A stretch of DNA of 64,000 nt from Algoriphagus yeomjeoni (GTDB lineage: Bacteria; Bacteroidota; Bacteroidia; Cytophagales; Cyclobacteriaceae): assembly GCF_003259505.1 (NCBI RefSeq), contig NZ_QLLK01000001.1, positions 310,001-374,000 of the forward strand, in the 5' to 3' direction. Shown piece by piece: positions 54,265 through 62,786 of this stretch. The notes beneath the pieces are model-generated. The model did not search any database. It was given only the letters and a program-made list of their open reading frames with translations, and was not told the origin of the DNA. Made by a program: the position numbers and the translations under genes. Within the stretch, counting starts at the first letter, position 1. Each line of letters starts with the position of its first letter.

Positions 54265-54789
54265 CTATTGCTCTCCTCGAATGTTTACGTATTGGAAAAT
54301 ATCACCTACGTTGGAATTTTTCACAAAGGCTTTTTTTAGAATAGCCTCAGGAAAATATCCAGCTTTCTCCAAAACATTCATGGATTGACCATTGAAATCA
54401 TACACTTGCGCAAAAATTCGCTCGATGTCAAACTTCTCAAAAATGTACTTAGTGTAAAGTTTCACAGCTTCGGTAGCAATTCCCTTTCCCCAAAAAGGCT
54501 CACCTATCCAGAATCCTAATTCCATGTTGGTGCGGAGCTCATCTTTCCCTCTATCTGATCCTATAGCTCCAGCTAGCCTTCCTTCAAACTCCACAGCAAA
54601 ATTTTGTGGGGGATTATATTTCTGATTGTGCTCTATCCAGTGACGAGCATCGTGAATCGTATAAGGCTGCGGGTAACTATCCTTCAGATTCATTGCAATC
54701 TTGGGATTATTGGCCAAAGGATAGAGTTGGTGAAAATGAGCCTCATTCCAGGTCACTAATCTTATTTCTCTTTCTCCGGTGATAATCAT
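54265..54789 (-). CDS. GNAT acetyltransferase, RimJ/RimL type
   Basis: 174 residues. The acetyl-CoA region is GFWIGEPFWGKGIATEAVKLY and the C-terminal part has QVYDFNGQSMNVLEKAGYFPEA, both typical of the RimJ/RimL protein N-acetyltransferase and small-molecule acetyltransferase group. The acceptor cannot be named. Single gene convergent with the T9SS gene (19-base gap). Confidence 0.9.
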   Translation of the reverse strand: MIITGEREIRLVTWNEAHFHQLYPLANNPKIAMNLKDSYPQPYTIHDARHWIEHNQKYNPPQNFAVEFEGRLAGAIGSDRGKDELRTNMELGFWIGEPFWGKGIATEAVKLYTKYIFEKFDIERIFAQVYDFNGQSMNVLEKAGYFPEAILKKAFVKNSNVGDIFQYVNIRGEQ

Positions 54790-54873
54790 AAAAGTCTGAT
54801 GGTTAATTCTTCAAGATAATAGGCTAATCGCAGAATCAATAAAATTCAAAGGTAATTTATACAATTCTTAAGC

Positions 54874-55953
54874 CTAATCTTCTAATCCGCTGGTATTCAT
54901 TCTGTCTAGATTTTCTGCAAATCTCAGAGCGGATATAAAATCCTCAATATGCCCATCCATGACCTCGGGGAGGTTGTACACAGTTTTATTGATTCTGTGG
55001 TCAGTTACTCTTGATTGAGGATAATTGTAAGTTCTGATCTTGTCTGATCTATCCCCAGAACCAACCATTGATTTACGCTGTGCTCCTACAGCATCATTGT
55101 GTTTTGCAAGCTCAATTTCATAGAGGCGGGACCTCAATACTTTCAGCGCTTTCTCAAAGTTCTTAATCTGTGACTTTTCATCCTGACAAGTAACAATCAA
55201 TCCTGATGGTTCGTGGGTTAACCGCACTGCCGAATAAGTTGTGTTTACGGATTGTCCACCTGGTCCAGAAGAACAGTAAGTATCCTTGCGGACATCATTC
55301 ATGTCAATATTAACTTCCACTTCATCCATTTCCGGCAAAACTGCCACCGATGCTGCGGAAGTATGAACTCGCCCTTGGGATTCCGTAGCCGGTACGCGTT
55401 GTACTCTATGCACCCCAGATTCGTATTTCATCCGGCCATACACATCATCTCCACCTGAGATGGTTGCGATGATTTCTTTATATCCTCCAGCAGAGCCAAA
55501 GGTCAAATCCAGAACAGTTAGCTTTAAGTTCTGCATTTCGCAGAAGCGCTCGTACATACGGAATAAGTCTCCTGCGAATATTGATGCTTCATCCCCTCCA
55601 GCTCCCCCTCTGATTTCCAGAATACAATCTTTCGCATCATTGGGATCCTTAGGAATCAAAAGTTGCTTCAACTCATTCTCAAGCTCTTCTTTCTTTGGTC
55701 GTAATTCGTCTAGCTCTGCCTTGGCCATTTCTCTGAAATCGGGATCTTTTTCCTTATCCAAAAGTTCTTTTGAACTGGCAATATTTTGCAGGACTAAGCT
55801 GTACTCATTGTAGACATTTACAATTTTTTCTAAGTCTTTGTATTCTTTGGTCAGTTTGGCGTATTTGCTCATATCGGCCATAGACTCAGGCAGAATGATC
55901 AATTGACCTACTTCTTCGAAACGTTCTTTGATTGATTGTAATTTGTCTAGCAT
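54874..55953 (-). CDS. prfA: Peptide chain release factor 1
   Basis: 359 residues from the ATG at 55953. The upstream ATG at 55974 lies inside a -7 box, so it is unlikely to be transcribed. RF1 reads UAG and UAA stops: the PxT tripeptide region lies in VQRVPATESQGRVHTS, and GGQ, the hydrolysis motif, is in SGPGGQSVNTTYSAVRLTH. The gln of GGQ is the substrate of PrmC (1219-2052). The gene stands alone on its strand with its own promoter. Confidence 0.97.
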   Translation of the reverse strand: MLDKLQSIKERFEEVGQLIILPESMADMSKYAKLTKEYKDLEKIVNVYNEYSLVLQNIASSKELLDKEKDPDFREMAKAELDELRPKKEELENELKQLLIPKDPNDAKDCILEIRGGAGGDEASIFAGDLFRMYERFCEMQNLKLTVLDLTFGSAGGYKEIIATISGGDDVYGRMKYESGVHRVQRVPATESQGRVHTSAASVAVLPEMDEVEVNIDMNDVRKDTYCSSGPGGQSVNTTYSAVRLTHEPSGLIVTCQDEKSQIKNFEKALKVLRSRLYEIELAKHNDAVGAQRKSMVGSGDRSDKIRTYNYPQSRVTDHRINKTVYNLPEVMDGHIEDFISALRFAENLDRMNTSGLED

Positions 55954-55971
55954 AGTATTTTTTTCGCTGCG

Positions 55972-55979
55972 CAAAAGTA
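55972..55979 (-). promoter_or_regulatory. -7 promoter box for prfA
   Basis: TACTTTTG on the minus strand; leader of about 15 bases. A second match, TAAATTTG, lies at 55982-55989. The first one overlaps the upstream ATG at 55974 and thereby fixes the start at 55953. Confidence 0.65.
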
Positions 55980-56018
55980 GGCAAATTTATCCGGAGGCAG
56001 AATATACATCCTAAGTAA

Positions 56019-56026
56019 TAAATTTG
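56019..56026 (+). promoter_or_regulatory. -7 promoter box for the Kazal-type lipoprotein
   Basis: TAAATTTG matches TAnnTTTG; leader of about 38 bases. It is divergent from the prfA promoters. Confidence 0.55.
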
Positions 56027-56067
56027 AAAAGGAGTAGCGTTTTATACTACCAAATCGTCTCAGAGCT

Positions 56068-56292
56068 ATGAAACAGGTTTCAGTTTTACTCATTTTCATA
56101 ATTTCCCTTTTTACCATGGCTTGTGAAAAGGAAGAGCCTATTAAACGCTGCATTGACAAAGACAAAATTAGGGAGGGTCCTTGCACTTTGGAATATGTTC
56201 CAGTTTGTGGATGTGATGGAAAAACCTATGGGAATGCTTGTGCTGCTGATATGGCAGGTGTTACTTCTTGGACATTAGGTGCATGTAATTAA
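56068..56292 (+). CDS. Kazal-type protease-inhibitor lipoprotein
   Basis: 74 residues. A signal peptide with lipobox FTMAC puts the lipidated Cys at 19. The rest is a single Kazal domain: Cys28, 39, 47, 49, 58 and 73 with the hallmark EYVPVCGCDGKTYGNACAA. Kazal domains inhibit serine proteases; small bacterial lipoprotein versions occur in Bacteroidota and may protect the cell surface from host or neighbour proteases. Complete and intact. A hairpin follows at once. Confidence 0.9.
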   Translation: MKQVSVLLIFIISLFTMACEKEEPIKRCIDKDKIREGPCTLEYVPVCGCDGKTYGNACAADMAGVTSWTLGACN

Positions 56293-56294
56293 AG

Positions 56295-56320
56295 AAGGCT
56301 GTCCGATTGGACAGCCTTTT
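56295..56320 (+). terminator. Hairpin terminator between Kazal gene and glmS
   Basis: Perfect 10-bp stem (56295-56304 with 56309-56318), 4-base loop, short T-run. It starts three bases after the Kazal stop and may serve both convergent genes. Confidence 0.8.
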
Positions 56321-56323
56321 ATG

Positions 56324-58165
56324 TTATTCTACAGTAACTGATTTTGCTAAATTCCTAGGCTGATCTACGTTACAACCTCGCATCACAGCGATGTGGTAAG
56401 AAAGTAACTGAAGAGGAACCACAGCCACTAGAGGAGCAAAAGCCTCATGCGTTATAGGGATTTCGATCACGTGATCTGCAATGGCTTTCACTTGAGTATC
56501 ACCTTCGGTTACTACAGCGATCACTTTTCCCTTTCTAGCTTTCACTTCCTGTATGTTGCTAACTACTTTTTCATATGAACTGTCTTTCGTAGCAATGAAG
56601 AAAACTGGCATTTCCTCATCAATCAATGCAATCGGTCCGTGCTTCATTTCTGCAGCTGGATATCCCTCCGCATGGATATAAGAAATCTCTTTTAACTTCA
56701 GTGCACCTTCTAATGCCACTGGGAAATTATATCCTCTACCTAGATAAAGTGCATTCCTCACATCCTTGTACTCCTCAGCGATGTATTTAATCGCATCATT
56801 TGATTTCAATGCCTGCTCGACTTTTCCTGGAATTGCCTCAAGTTCATAAAGAAGCTGAATGTACTTGCTCTCAGTTAACGTGCCTCTTTGATAGCCAAGT
56901 TTGAGCGCCATCATAGCTAAAATAGAAATCTGGGCGGTAAAAGCTTTGGTGGAAGCCACACCAATCTCAGGTCCGGCGTGAGTATAACATCCTGCGTGAG
57001 TAGCTCTAGGAATGGATGAGCCAACAACATTACAAACTCCAAATATTGTGGCTCCTTTTGATTTGGCTAGCTCAATGGCTGCCAACGTATCCGCTGTCTC
57101 CCCAGATTGAGAGATAGCAATGACAAAGTCCTTCTCTCCTATAACTGGATTTCTATACCTGAATTCAGAAGCGTATTCTACTTCTACAGGTACTCGGGCA
57201 AATTCCTCAAATAAATATTCTGCTACTAATCCGGCATGCCAAGAAGTACCGCAGGCAGTGATGATAATCCGCTCAGCGTTTTGGAATTTGTTCATATAAT
57301 CCCGCAATCCTCCAAGCACTAAACGACCTGATTTTGCATCTAAACGACCTCTTAAGCAATCTGCAATTGATTTAGGTTGCTCATAAATTTCCTTCATCAT
57401 GAAATGCTCGTATCCACCCTTTTCGATGGCTTCCAGTTCCATTTCCAGTTTATTGATGTAAGGATTGGTCTCTACATTCTCTATATTTTTTATGAGAAGT
57501 CTATTATTACGGATTACTGCGATTTCATAATCATCCAAGTAAATCACCTTGTTCGTGTATTCTACAATTGGTGTGGCATCTGAAGCTAAGAAATATTCAT
57601 CCTCACCAACTCCAATTACCAATGGAGAACCTTTTCTCGCTGCAATAAGTGTATCAGGTTCATCCTGATTGATCAGTACAATCGCATATGCACCTACTAC
57701 CTTATGAAGCGCAAGCCTAAGCGCCTCCTCCAGGCTACAATGATTATTTAATTGTATGTCTTCAATAAATTTGATGAAGACTTCAGTATCAGTATCGGAT
57801 TGAAAAGTGTATCCTTTTTTGGATAAGTCTTTTTTCAAAACCTCATAGTTTTCAATGATTCCATTATGAATCATTGCAATTTTTTGTGAAGACGCGCAGT
57901 GTGGGTGAGCATTTACATCATTAGGTTCACCATGAGTAGCCCATCGTGTGTGCCCGATTCCAATCTTGGATACCAGATCAGATGAGCTATCAAGAAGCTT
58001 TTCTAATTGAGATACTTTGCCCTTCTTCTTATAGACATTAAGGCCCTCATCATCTAATAGTGCAACACCAGAGCTATCATAGCCTCGGTATTCTAATCTT
58101 TTAAGTCCTTTGATAATAATAGGCAAAGCTTCTTGCTGTCCTACGTATGCTACAATTCCACACAT
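56324..58165 (-). CDS. glmS: Glutamine-fructose-6-phosphate aminotransferase GlmS
   Basis: 613 residues from the ATG at 58165, required because Cys after Met (MCGIVAY) is the N-terminal nucleophile. It makes glucosamine-6-phosphate for peptidoglycan, LPS and other amino sugars. The glutaminase domain has RWATHG and the C-terminal part has two SIS isomerase domains (CGTSWHAGLVAEY, SQSGETADTLA, the DQPRNLAKSVTVE end). No glmS ribozyme or riboswitch is seen in the 122-base upstream gap. Monocistronic. Confidence 0.96.
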   Translation of the reverse strand: MCGIVAYVGQQEALPIIIKGLKRLEYRGYDSSGVALLDDEGLNVYKKKGKVSQLEKLLDSSSDLVSKIGIGHTRWATHGEPNDVNAHPHCASSQKIAMIHNGIIENYEVLKKDLSKKGYTFQSDTDTEVFIKFIEDIQLNNHCSLEEALRLALHKVVGAYAIVLINQDEPDTLIAARKGSPLVIGVGEDEYFLASDATPIVEYTNKVIYLDDYEIAVIRNNRLLIKNIENVETNPYINKLEMELEAIEKGGYEHFMMKEIYEQPKSIADCLRGRLDAKSGRLVLGGLRDYMNKFQNAERIIITACGTSWHAGLVAEYLFEEFARVPVEVEYASEFRYRNPVIGEKDFVIAISQSGETADTLAAIELAKSKGATIFGVCNVVGSSIPRATHAGCYTHAGPEIGVASTKAFTAQISILAMMALKLGYQRGTLTESKYIQLLYELEAIPGKVEQALKSNDAIKYIAEEYKDVRNALYLGRGYNFPVALEGALKLKEISYIHAEGYPAAEMKHGPIALIDEEMPVFFIATKDSSYEKVVSNIQEVKARKGKVIAVVTEGDTQVKAIADHVIEIPITHEAFAPLVAVVPLQLLSYHIAVMRGCNVDQPRNLAKSVTVE

Positions 58166-58220
58166 AAATAAAAATTCTTCTTGTTTATTTGAACTTTGAC
58201 AAAGAAACACCTTTCGTGCC

Positions 58221-58260
58221 AAAAAAAATAATCCACTTTCTAAAAATTAGGAAGTGGATT
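58221..58260 (-). terminator. Terminator after the DUF4270 gene
   Basis: 9-bp stem (58230-58238 with 58252-58260); on the minus strand it is followed by about eight T. It separates the DUF4270 unit from glmS. Confidence 0.75.
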
Positions 58261-58287
58261 AGGAGTTATTATTCAAAATCGGAGATA

Positions 58288-59664
58288 CTATCTGGATCTT
58301 GAGTAGATTACTTTTACCTTTATTTTATTGTTGTTAACAATTAGCTGGCTGAGGGACTTTTTTGAATCAGAATTATAAAGTAACCAATCTTTTCTTGTGA
58401 GGTTGCCTCTAAATAGCGCGTTTACGTGTGAAGTAATTAATTCACTATAATCTCTGGCTTCAGAATCATATAGTAATGCAGCTGGATAACTAGTATTTGG
58501 AGTCTCATCTCCATTTTCACCTACGATAACCTGAGGATACCCATCTGCCTGTACGGTTAAGGGTGTTCCTGTACTAGTTGTTAATATTTCATTACTTGAA
58601 TCAGTGAAATATATTGAAATATTTGCAGGCACCAGTTCAGTTTCAGCTCTTGGCTCAATCTCTCCAAGTTCAAGTAGTACTTGGTTAAAGGTTACTCCCG
58701 AAAGAGTATCCAAAAACGCATCAAAAGGACTGGTGTCCAATTTGATGACCATTCCAAGATTTGATTTTATACCAACCAAAGGGCCAACGTCGTAAGCCGT
58801 CTTTGTTTCAGTAACTATGGAAGTTGGTGTTCCGCTTCGATCACTTTTCACCCCGTTGAAGCTTCTTGAGGAGGCTGTGGTGATGTTATAAAGTGTAGAA
58901 GTGGTATCTCCTTCGTAATGGTAGTAAATCTTCAATCCAGTAGAACTTCCAACACCCACTCCTATCGACGCGTTGTCACCTTCTCTAGCTTTTAAGGCTA
59001 TTCCTGGGAAATAATCACGGAAACTGAAGAGATCATTGAATTCAACACCAGTTTTCATTTTGCTGAAAATTTCCTCTGCAAAAGGTTCTTCTACCTGAAA
59101 AGAGGCAAGGGAATCAGTCGCCTCTCCAAATACGATTTCACCAGAAGAAAATGGGCTTGCCTCATAAGAAAGTTCATCAAAATTGTAATACAGCGTATCC
59201 AATATTGGCTCTGTTAGCTTATGAATGGAGAAATACTTGGGTTCATCCAGATCAGCTCCATCTATAGTTAAGATGTTGAGAGAAAAGAAAATAGAGTCCA
59301 GAATGGCATCTATATCAGGTCTTGTTGCTGACGAGTTAATGTACATTCTAGAGTACCCAGTGCCGGATGTTTTACCAAAGAAATCGTCTTCCTCCTCTCC
59401 CACAACCAGTACTGATTGATTAGTGGTATTAAAGGAATCCAGTAAAACTACCTGCGCAGGTAGTTCAAACTCCTCGAAAACAACGCCAATTTGGTTGTTT
59501 CCGGGAGCTAGCTCAATGCCTACTGTGGCAGGGTCACTACAAGAACTGATAAGGAAAAGGGACGCAATTGCCCCAAAGGCCAGCTTAACCGGCGAGATTC
59601 GTGTAAATATCGAATAGCTCTTCGTGAGCCTGTGCTTCTGATTCTGCTTCAATGCTGATGTCAA
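58288..59664 (-). CDS. DUF4270 outer-surface lipoprotein
   Basis: 458 residues. A long basic N-region (about 25 residues) precedes a lipoprotein signal with lipobox LISSC at about 38-42 and mature start SDPATVGIELAPGNN. The body is beta-rich and typical of the Bacteroidota DUF4270 family. Function unknown. The gene overlaps the upstream GT5-like gene by 80 bases, and in other genomes these two also tend to be neighbours beside panC, which hints at a functional link. The start may be further in, but no ATG occurs before the lipobox. Confidence 0.85.
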   Translation of the reverse strand: MTSALKQNQKHRLTKSYSIFTRISPVKLAFGAIASLFLISSCSDPATVGIELAPGNNQIGVVFEEFELPAQVVLLDSFNTTNQSVLVVGEEEDDFFGKTSGTGYSRMYINSSATRPDIDAILDSIFFSLNILTIDGADLDEPKYFSIHKLTEPILDTLYYNFDELSYEASPFSSGEIVFGEATDSLASFQVEEPFAEEIFSKMKTGVEFNDLFSFRDYFPGIALKAREGDNASIGVGVGSSTGLKIYYHYEGDTTSTLYNITTASSRSFNGVKSDRSGTPTSIVTETKTAYDVGPLVGIKSNLGMVIKLDTSPFDAFLDTLSGVTFNQVLLELGEIEPRAETELVPANISIYFTDSSNEILTTSTGTPLTVQADGYPQVIVGENGDETPNTSYPAALLYDSEARDYSELITSHVNALFRGNLTRKDWLLYNSDSKKSLSQLIVNNNKIKVKVIYSRSR

Positions 59665-60403
59665 ACTTCTTGTCTTTTGAGAAATCCTCGATTAGTTGGT
59701 TTAATTCTGCGGAAACTTCACCGCCTTTGACTACCAAGTCTGCATACTCCATGCCCATCTTGATAAATCCTGTAAAGTCTTTGCTTTTCAAAGGTGCTAA
59801 AATAGCGTCATCTATATCCACCATCTTAACCTTGTTTAACAAATCATCGCCAAAGGTATGAGAAAATCCGTTGTTGTAGATCGCAAATACAGACTTCGTG
59901 TCTTTAAATAAAGGCTCGCTCTTGTATGTGGTCTTCAAATACATCGGGATCAAGCTGGTCATCCAGTCGTTACAATGAACGATATCCGGAGCCCAACCCA
60001 ATTTTTTCACAGTTTCGATTACGCCTTTACAGAAGAAAATCGCGCGCTCGTCATTGTCCTCATAGAACTTTTGCTGCTTGTCATGAAAAACATGCTTACG
60101 CTGGAAATAATCTTCGTTATCAATAAAGTAAACTTGCAGTTTCGCATTAGGAATGGAAGCTACTTTTATTACCAAAGGTTTTTCCTCTTCTCCTACCGCA
60201 ATATTGATTCCTGACAATCTCACTACCTCGTGTAGCCTATTCTTTCGCTCGTTGATCAGACCGAATCTTGGCACCAAAATTCTGATTTCCATTCCACGCT
60301 CTTGCATAGCTTGCGGAAGGGATCTTAAGAAATTGGCGACTTCTGATGTTTGGAGAAAAGGGTTGATTTCACTGGCAACGTAGAGGATACGTAATTTGGA
60401 CAT
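59585..60403 (-). CDS. Short GT5 glycogen synthase-like protein (N-terminal domain only)
   Basis: 272 residues. The opening LRILYVASEINPFLQT and the VHCNDWMTSLIP segment match the N-terminal half of glycogen/starch synthases. The ADP-glucose KTGGL motif reads QTSEV, and the whole C-terminal donor-binding half is missing. Length is not an obvious frameshift, because the downstream reading is a different lipoprotein gene. Such short proteins recur in Bacteroidota, so it is probably a dedicated protein, not a pseudogene. It is divergent from panC with a -7 box each way. Confidence 0.8.
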   Translation of the reverse strand: MSKLRILYVASEINPFLQTSEVANFLRSLPQAMQERGMEIRILVPRFGLINERKNRLHEVVRLSGINIAVGEEEKPLVIKVASIPNAKLQVYFIDNEDYFQRKHVFHDKQQKFYEDNDERAIFFCKGVIETVKKLGWAPDIVHCNDWMTSLIPMYLKTTYKSEPLFKDTKSVFAIYNNGFSHTFGDDLLNKVKMVDIDDAILAPLKSKDFTGFIKMGMEYADLVVKGGEVSAELNQLIEDFSKDKKFDISIEAESEAQAHEELFDIYTNLAG

Positions 60404-60444
60404 GTTTATTGGATTTTAATGTTGAAGGTGAAAAAACAACTGCG

Positions 60445-60452
60445 CAAAGATA
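60445..60452 (-). promoter_or_regulatory. -7 promoter box for the GT5-like/DUF4270 unit
   Basis: TATCTTTG on the minus strand; leader of about 38 bases to 60403. Confidence 0.65.
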
Positions 60453-60494
60453 ATAAAAAAAGCCTTAATAGCCTTGTTTTGTTGAATAATAATA

Positions 60495-60502
60495 TACATT
60501 TG
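60495..60502 (+). promoter_or_regulatory. -7 promoter box for panC
   Basis: TACATTTG matches TAnnTTTG; leader of about 28 bases to the GTG start at 60534. Confidence 0.65.
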
Positions 60503-60533
60503 CCCCTATTTACCCATACTAAACCCTCTTCCA

Positions 60534-61382
60534 GTGCACATAGTCTATGCTGGCGCCGATTGGCAAAAATACTGGCTTAATTCCCTTAAAAGCGATAAAA
60601 CGATAGGCTTGGTACCAACGATGGGCGCACTTCATGAGGGCCATCTTGACTTAGTAAGAAAAGCCAAGTCAGAAACGGATATTGTAGTCGTTTCCATCTT
60701 TGTAAACCCTACACAGTTTAATAATCAGGAAGATTATGACAACTATCCAACTACTATAAACGAAGATTTGGATAAACTTAGGAAAGAAAATGTGGACTTT
60801 GTTTTCCTGCCAAAAACAGAAACAATTTATCCTGAAAAGCCTGAACTAAGCATTAATTTCGGCGAACTAGAAACGGTTTTAGAAGGAGCTTATCGCCCCG
60901 GCCATTTCAATGGGGTCGGTATAGTTGTTTCCAAACTTTTTAATATCATCAAACCTAATCAAGCTTTTTTTGGACAAAAAGATCTTCAGCAAACAGCAAT
61001 CATCAAGCGGTTAGTCAATGACTTGTCAATAAATATCAAGCTAGAAATAGTACCTACAAGAAGAGAAGTTGATGGTCTAGCGATGTCTTCGAGAAATGTA
61101 CGACTCAACCTAGAAGAAAGAAATCAAGCTCTGATTTTATTTAACAGTTTGACTAAAGCTAAGAAGGAACTTTTAGAAGGTATGCCTTGGTTTGAGGTGC
61201 AGAATCAAATCAAACGTGATTTTGAGGAAATGCCATTGGCTAGGCTGGAATACTTCGAACTGATTCACCCTGAACGCTTTGCTACCTATAAAGATTTTGA
61301 CGCGAGTCAAAAATCATCTATTTGTGTGGCAGCATATCTCGGAAAAATCAGATTAATCGACAACCTTCCAATAATTCCTTAA
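60534..61382 (+). CDS. panC: Pantothenate synthetase PanC
   Basis: 282 residues from a GTG start; no in-frame ATG lies between the promoter and it. It joins pantoate and beta-alanine using ATP. VPTMGALHEGH (HxGH nucleotidyl motif), FVNPTQF, RPGHFNGVGIVVSKLF and FGQKDLQQ are present. It is followed 21 bases later by panD, which supplies the beta-alanine; the pathway then feeds coaX at 6855. Confidence 0.96.
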   Translation: MHIVYAGADWQKYWLNSLKSDKTIGLVPTMGALHEGHLDLVRKAKSETDIVVVSIFVNPTQFNNQEDYDNYPTTINEDLDKLRKENVDFVFLPKTETIYPEKPELSINFGELETVLEGAYRPGHFNGVGIVVSKLFNIIKPNQAFFGQKDLQQTAIIKRLVNDLSINIKLEIVPTRREVDGLAMSSRNVRLNLEERNQALILFNSLTKAKKELLEGMPWFEVQNQIKRDFEEMPLARLEYFELIHPERFATYKDFDASQKSSICVAAYLGKIRLIDNLPIIP

Positions 61383-61403
61383 TTTTGCGGCAAAATTAAA
61401 CCA

Positions 61404-61751
61404 ATGCAAATTCAGGTACTGAAATCCAAAATTCACCGGGTGAAGATTACCCAGGCGGAGCTCCACTATGTAGGTTCAATCACTATCGATGAGGATCTGA
61501 TGGATGCAGCGAATCTTATCGAAAATGAGAAAGTCCAAATCGTAAACGTTAACAATGGCGAGCGATTGGAGACTTATGTCATCACTGGGGAAAGGGGCTC
61601 AGGACAAGTATGTCTTAATGGTCCCGCTGCACGAAAAGCCCAGGTGGGAGATATTGTTATTATCATTTCTTATGCAGGAATGGAAATAGAAGAAGCCAAG
61701 AAATTTAAGCCGGTATTGATTTTCCCAGACGAGCAAAATAAACTCATCTGA
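61404..61751 (+). CDS. panD: Aspartate 1-decarboxylase PanD
   Basis: 115 residues. Makes beta-alanine from aspartate with a pyruvoyl group formed by self-cleavage at Gly24-Ser25 in VGSITID. The [18 protein letters not shown] segment is also typical. Its TGA stop overlaps the ATG of the next membrane protein, so the three genes panC, panD and this protein are co-transcribed. Confidence 0.96.
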   Translation: MQIQVLKSKIHRVKITQAELHYVGSITIDEDLMDAANLIENEKVQIVNVNNGERLETYVITGERGSGQVCLNGPAARKAQVGDIVIIISYAGMEIEEAKKFKPVLIFPDEQNKLI

Positions 61752-62755
61752 TGGGTCAAAAATACATCAAGCAATTTATCCAGGTAGTAATTTCATTAGG
61801 AATTGCGATCTGGATTTTTTGGTTTTTATACAAAGACATCGCGCTAGACTCATTAATTGACCAAGTTAAGTCGAGCAATTGGTCTTGGATTGTATTTTCC
61901 ATTTTGATTTCAATACTCGGGTATTTCGTCAGAAGCTGGCGCTGGACCTTGCTGATAGATACTGAAGAAGGACAGAAAGTTACAGTAACTCGCGCTTACC
62001 ATGCTTTAATGGTTGGATATTTGGTAAATATGCTAATACCTCGAGCTGGTGAAGTCGCCCGCTGTGGAGTACTCACCCGTACAAACGGAATCTCAATTGG
62101 CTATTTAATAGGTACCGTTATAGTAGAGCGTAGTGTTGATTTGCTATGCCTTGTCTCGGTAATTTTGTTAGCATTTATGGTCGAACGAGAGTTATTTTTA
62201 AACCTTGCCAATCAGCTTATATCGATTGATTCTTTGGGTGAACAGCTACTTTCAAATCTTCCCATTGTCATCGGAGGGTTAGCAATTCTTTTGCTTCTGG
62301 TTTTTTATATTCTCAAGAGATTTCGTGATCATGGATTAATCAATAAACTGCAACATTTTTTCAGAGAGATCCTTTCAGGCCTCAAGCAAATAGGCACTCT
62401 GGCCAACCCGGCAGGATTTTGGATCAGTTCAATTTCACTCTGGGTGATTTATTTTTTAACTATGTACACCATTGCTTTTGGGATTCCAAGTACTGCCAAT
62501 TTGTCTTCTGGAGAAATTCTCTTAGTCATGGTTATGGGCAGTATTGGCATGGTAGCGCCGGTTCAGGGTGGTATTGGTACCTTTCATGCACTGGTGGCCT
62601 TCATTTTGATACAGTTGGGAATATCGGAAGTAGATGGAAAAATATTTGCTGCCATTATTCACGGAACCCAAGTTCTCCTTGTATTAGGTGCTGGTCTTAT
62701 AAGTTGGTTAATTATGATGAAATTACCCTCTTGGATTAAACCTGAAGAAGTATAA
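61751..62755 (+). CDS. Lysylphosphatidylglycerol synthase TM-region/UPF0104 membrane protein
   Basis: 334 residues with about eight membrane helices. It resembles the MprF/YbhN flippase-like integral domain (SWRWTLLIDTEE, NMLIPRAGEVARCGVL and MGSIGMVAPVQGGIGTFHA) without the aminoacyl-transferase domain. Relatives may move lipids across the membrane. It is coupled to panD by an ATGA overlap; why it sits there is not clear, but the link recurs in Bacteroidota. Confidence 0.88.
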   Translation: MGQKYIKQFIQVVISLGIAIWIFWFLYKDIALDSLIDQVKSSNWSWIVFSILISILGYFVRSWRWTLLIDTEEGQKVTVTRAYHALMVGYLVNMLIPRAGEVARCGVLTRTNGISIGYLIGTVIVERSVDLLCLVSVILLAFMVERELFLNLANQLISIDSLGEQLLSNLPIVIGGLAILLLLVFYILKRFRDHGLINKLQHFFREILSGLKQIGTLANPAGFWISSISLWVIYFLTMYTIAFGIPSTANLSSGEILLVMVMGSIGMVAPVQGGIGTFHALVAFILIQLGISEVDGKIFAAIIHGTQVLLVLGAGLISWLIMMKLPSWIKPEEV

Positions 62756-62786
62756 CACGTATTCAACTCTGCTAACATTATATCTT

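Noticed and set aside
58166..58222. N-terminal extension of GlmS and a possible glmS ribozyme
   Set aside because: GlmS must start with Met-Cys, so the extension is wrong. The short leader shows no glmS ribozyme core.
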